6,439 nucleotides of DNA, taken from the NCBI GenBank assembly GCA_937141995.1, contig CAKZQX010001003.1, positions 1 to 6,439 on the forward strand, written 5' to 3'. The first letter of the stretch is position 1; each line of letters starts with the position of its first letter. Below the pieces are notes generated by a model. The model saw nothing but the letters and a program-made list of their open reading frames with translations, ran no database searches and was not told where the DNA came from. A program made the translations under genes and the position numbers. Origin of the DNA: an uncultured Chloroflexaceae bacterium (GTDB lineage Bacteria; Chloroflexota; Chloroflexia; Chloroflexales; Chloroflexaceae). Of this stretch, positions 5,782 to 6,439 are shown in pieces.

Positions 5782-6439
5782 ATGAGCCAGGTAGAGCTTG
5801 TCGGCCTGACGAAGGTGTTTAAGGGCACCGTGGCCGTGGATAATATCAACCTGACCTTTGCGACGGGCCGCCTGACCGTGCTGGTGGGGCCGTCGGGCTG
5901 CGGCAAGTCCACGCTGCTGCGGATGATCGCCGGGCTGGAACTGCCCAGCGCGGGCCGGATTATCATCGGCGATGAACTGGTTAACGATATTCCGGTCTGG
6001 GAGCGTAACACGGCGATGGTCTTTCAAAGCTACGCACTCTACCCGCATATGACCGTGTTTGATAACATCGCCTTCCCGCTTCAGGCCCGCAAACTGCCCC
6101 GCGCCGAAATCCGCGCGCAGGTGGAGCAGGCCGCTCGCTCGCTCGGCATCGCCGATCTGTTGGAGCGCAAGCATCCGGCTCGCGACTCCCTGGTCGGGCA
6201 TTTTTCTTTTGTTGAGCTGAGTGCTTTTGCCGCTGAACTCAATAAAGAACTTCGGCAGGGCCAGGTGGCACTTACATTACCTGATCAGGAGATTCATCCG
6301 GAAGGTATTGTGCACCATGAGGGGTATACCTATGTGAGTAGTGTGCGAAAGGGAATTATCATGCGCTACCAACACGAGCAAGGGGGGGCGGTTTTTGGCG
6401 AAAGCCAACAGAGTGCGATGGGAATGGCCATTGATACAA
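5782..6439 (+). CDS. CUT1 ABC transporter ATP-binding protein (MalK/UgpC type), broken after about 133 residues
   Basis: The first 133 codons are a clear sugar-importer ATPase: aromatic A-loop residue F13, Walker A GPSGCGKST (36-44), the family segment LLRMIAGLELPSAGRI, Q-loop Q82 in VFQSYALYPHMTVFDN, and the helical stretch ending GIADLLERKHPA (122-133). The next element in every relative is LSGGQ, then Walker B and the H-loop. None is present. From about residue 134 (base 6181) the frame continues without a stop to the window end but encodes an unrelated sequence. As drawn, the protein could not hydrolyse ATP normally. Six bases separate it from the permease, so the gene is the fourth member of the operon. 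The break is either an assembly chimera or a genuine recombination point. An authentic intact copy probably follows in the real genome. Confidence 0.85.
   Translation, partial: MSQVELVGLTKVFKGTVAVDNINLTFATGRLTVLVGPSGCGKSTLLRMIAGLELPSAGRIIIGDELVNDIPVWERNTAMVFQSYALYPHMTVFDNIAFPLQARKLPRAEIRAQVEQAARSLGIADLLERKHPARDSLVGHFSFVELSAFAAELNKELRQGQVALTLPDQEIHPEGIVHHEGYTYVSSVRKGIIMRYQHEQGGAVFGESQQSAMGMAIDT
6184..6439 (+). other. Foreign segment resembling the first blade of an SMP-30/NHL-type beta-propeller
   Basis: In the frame of the ATPase, this segment encodes ALTLPDQEIHPEGIVHHEG, then YTYVSSVRKGIIMRYQ and, near the edge, SAMGMAID. The pattern of a leader, then PEGI, an aromatic strand, (V)SSxxxGxI and a later GMAxD matches the opening of secreted SMP-30/gluconolactonase-like or NHL propellers. 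This is family recognition by eye. By hand count its GC is about 50%, against about 63% for the 360 bases before 6181, and third positions are no longer G/C-biased. No start codon with a ribosome site was found inside it, so it is probably missing its own 5' end. The sequence continues past the window. Confidence 0.4.

Noticed and set aside
5233..6201. Minus-strand open frame (322 codons) opposite the second permease and the ATPase
   Set aside because: It is rich in His, Gln and Arg with no motif, and it spans two well-supported genes on the other strand. Its start next to the 6181 junction is a coincidence of a CAT triplet.
1..6439. CRISPR array, tRNA, rRNA or transposase genes
   Set aside because: No regular spacer-repeat series, cloverleaf-like segment, rRNA-like sequence or transposase reading frame was found on either strand.

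Overview
The window is about 60% GC with strong G/C at third codon positions. It holds a carbohydrate-use locus of a high-GC bacterium. The fused rhamnulose-phosphate aldolase/dehydrogenase, a Uma2 (DUF820) nuclease-like gene and a CUT1 sugar transporter together fit Chloroflexota (Chloroflexus/Roseiflexus/Kouleothrix-like). This assignment is inferred from gene content and style only; no rRNA or other marker gene is present.

Left part, minus strand (1-2363): the 5' two thirds of a RhaEW-type bifunctional enzyme runs off the left edge. It has a class II aldolase domain with intact zinc ligands followed by the start of an NAD-type short-chain dehydrogenase. Upstream of it, on the same strand, lies a complete Uma2-family PD-(D/E)XK protein with its own strong Shine-Dalgarno sequence and a perfect TATAAT. 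The 166-178 bp between the two genes hold a perfect 14-bp palindrome, a degenerate 9-mer triplet and a TATAAG box.

Middle (2364-2670): a 307-bp divergent intergenic region. It contains the uma2 promoter, a run of five GAAC words spaced 6-7 bp apart, a short coding-like remnant ending in TAA, and an AT-rich stretch leading into the transporter operon.

Right part, plus strand (2671-6180): a tightly packed CUT1 ABC sugar-importer operon consisting of a lipoprotein solute-binding protein, a MalF/UgpA-type permease, a MalG/UgpE-type permease and the start of a MalK/UgpC-type ATPase. The spacings are 4 nt, a 4-nt ATGA overlap and 6 nt. The simplest reading is that the transporter brings in a sugar or glycoside whose deoxyhexose part (rhamnose by the enzyme's family) is cleaved by the RhaEW-like enzyme to dihydroxyacetone phosphate and lactaldehyde, with the lactaldehyde oxidised by the same polypeptide. 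The substrate of the transporter cannot be read from the sequence.

Right end (about 6181-6439): the most anomalous part. The ATPase reading frame stays open, but just before the expected LSGGQ signature the protein stops resembling an ABC ATPase. It becomes a different sequence resembling the first blade of an SMP-30/NHL-type beta-propeller, and GC falls from about 63% to about 50% (hand count). This is either a chimeric assembly join or a real recombination breakpoint; an assembly or contig-end artefact is the more likely of the two. I found no convincing new biological system in the window.
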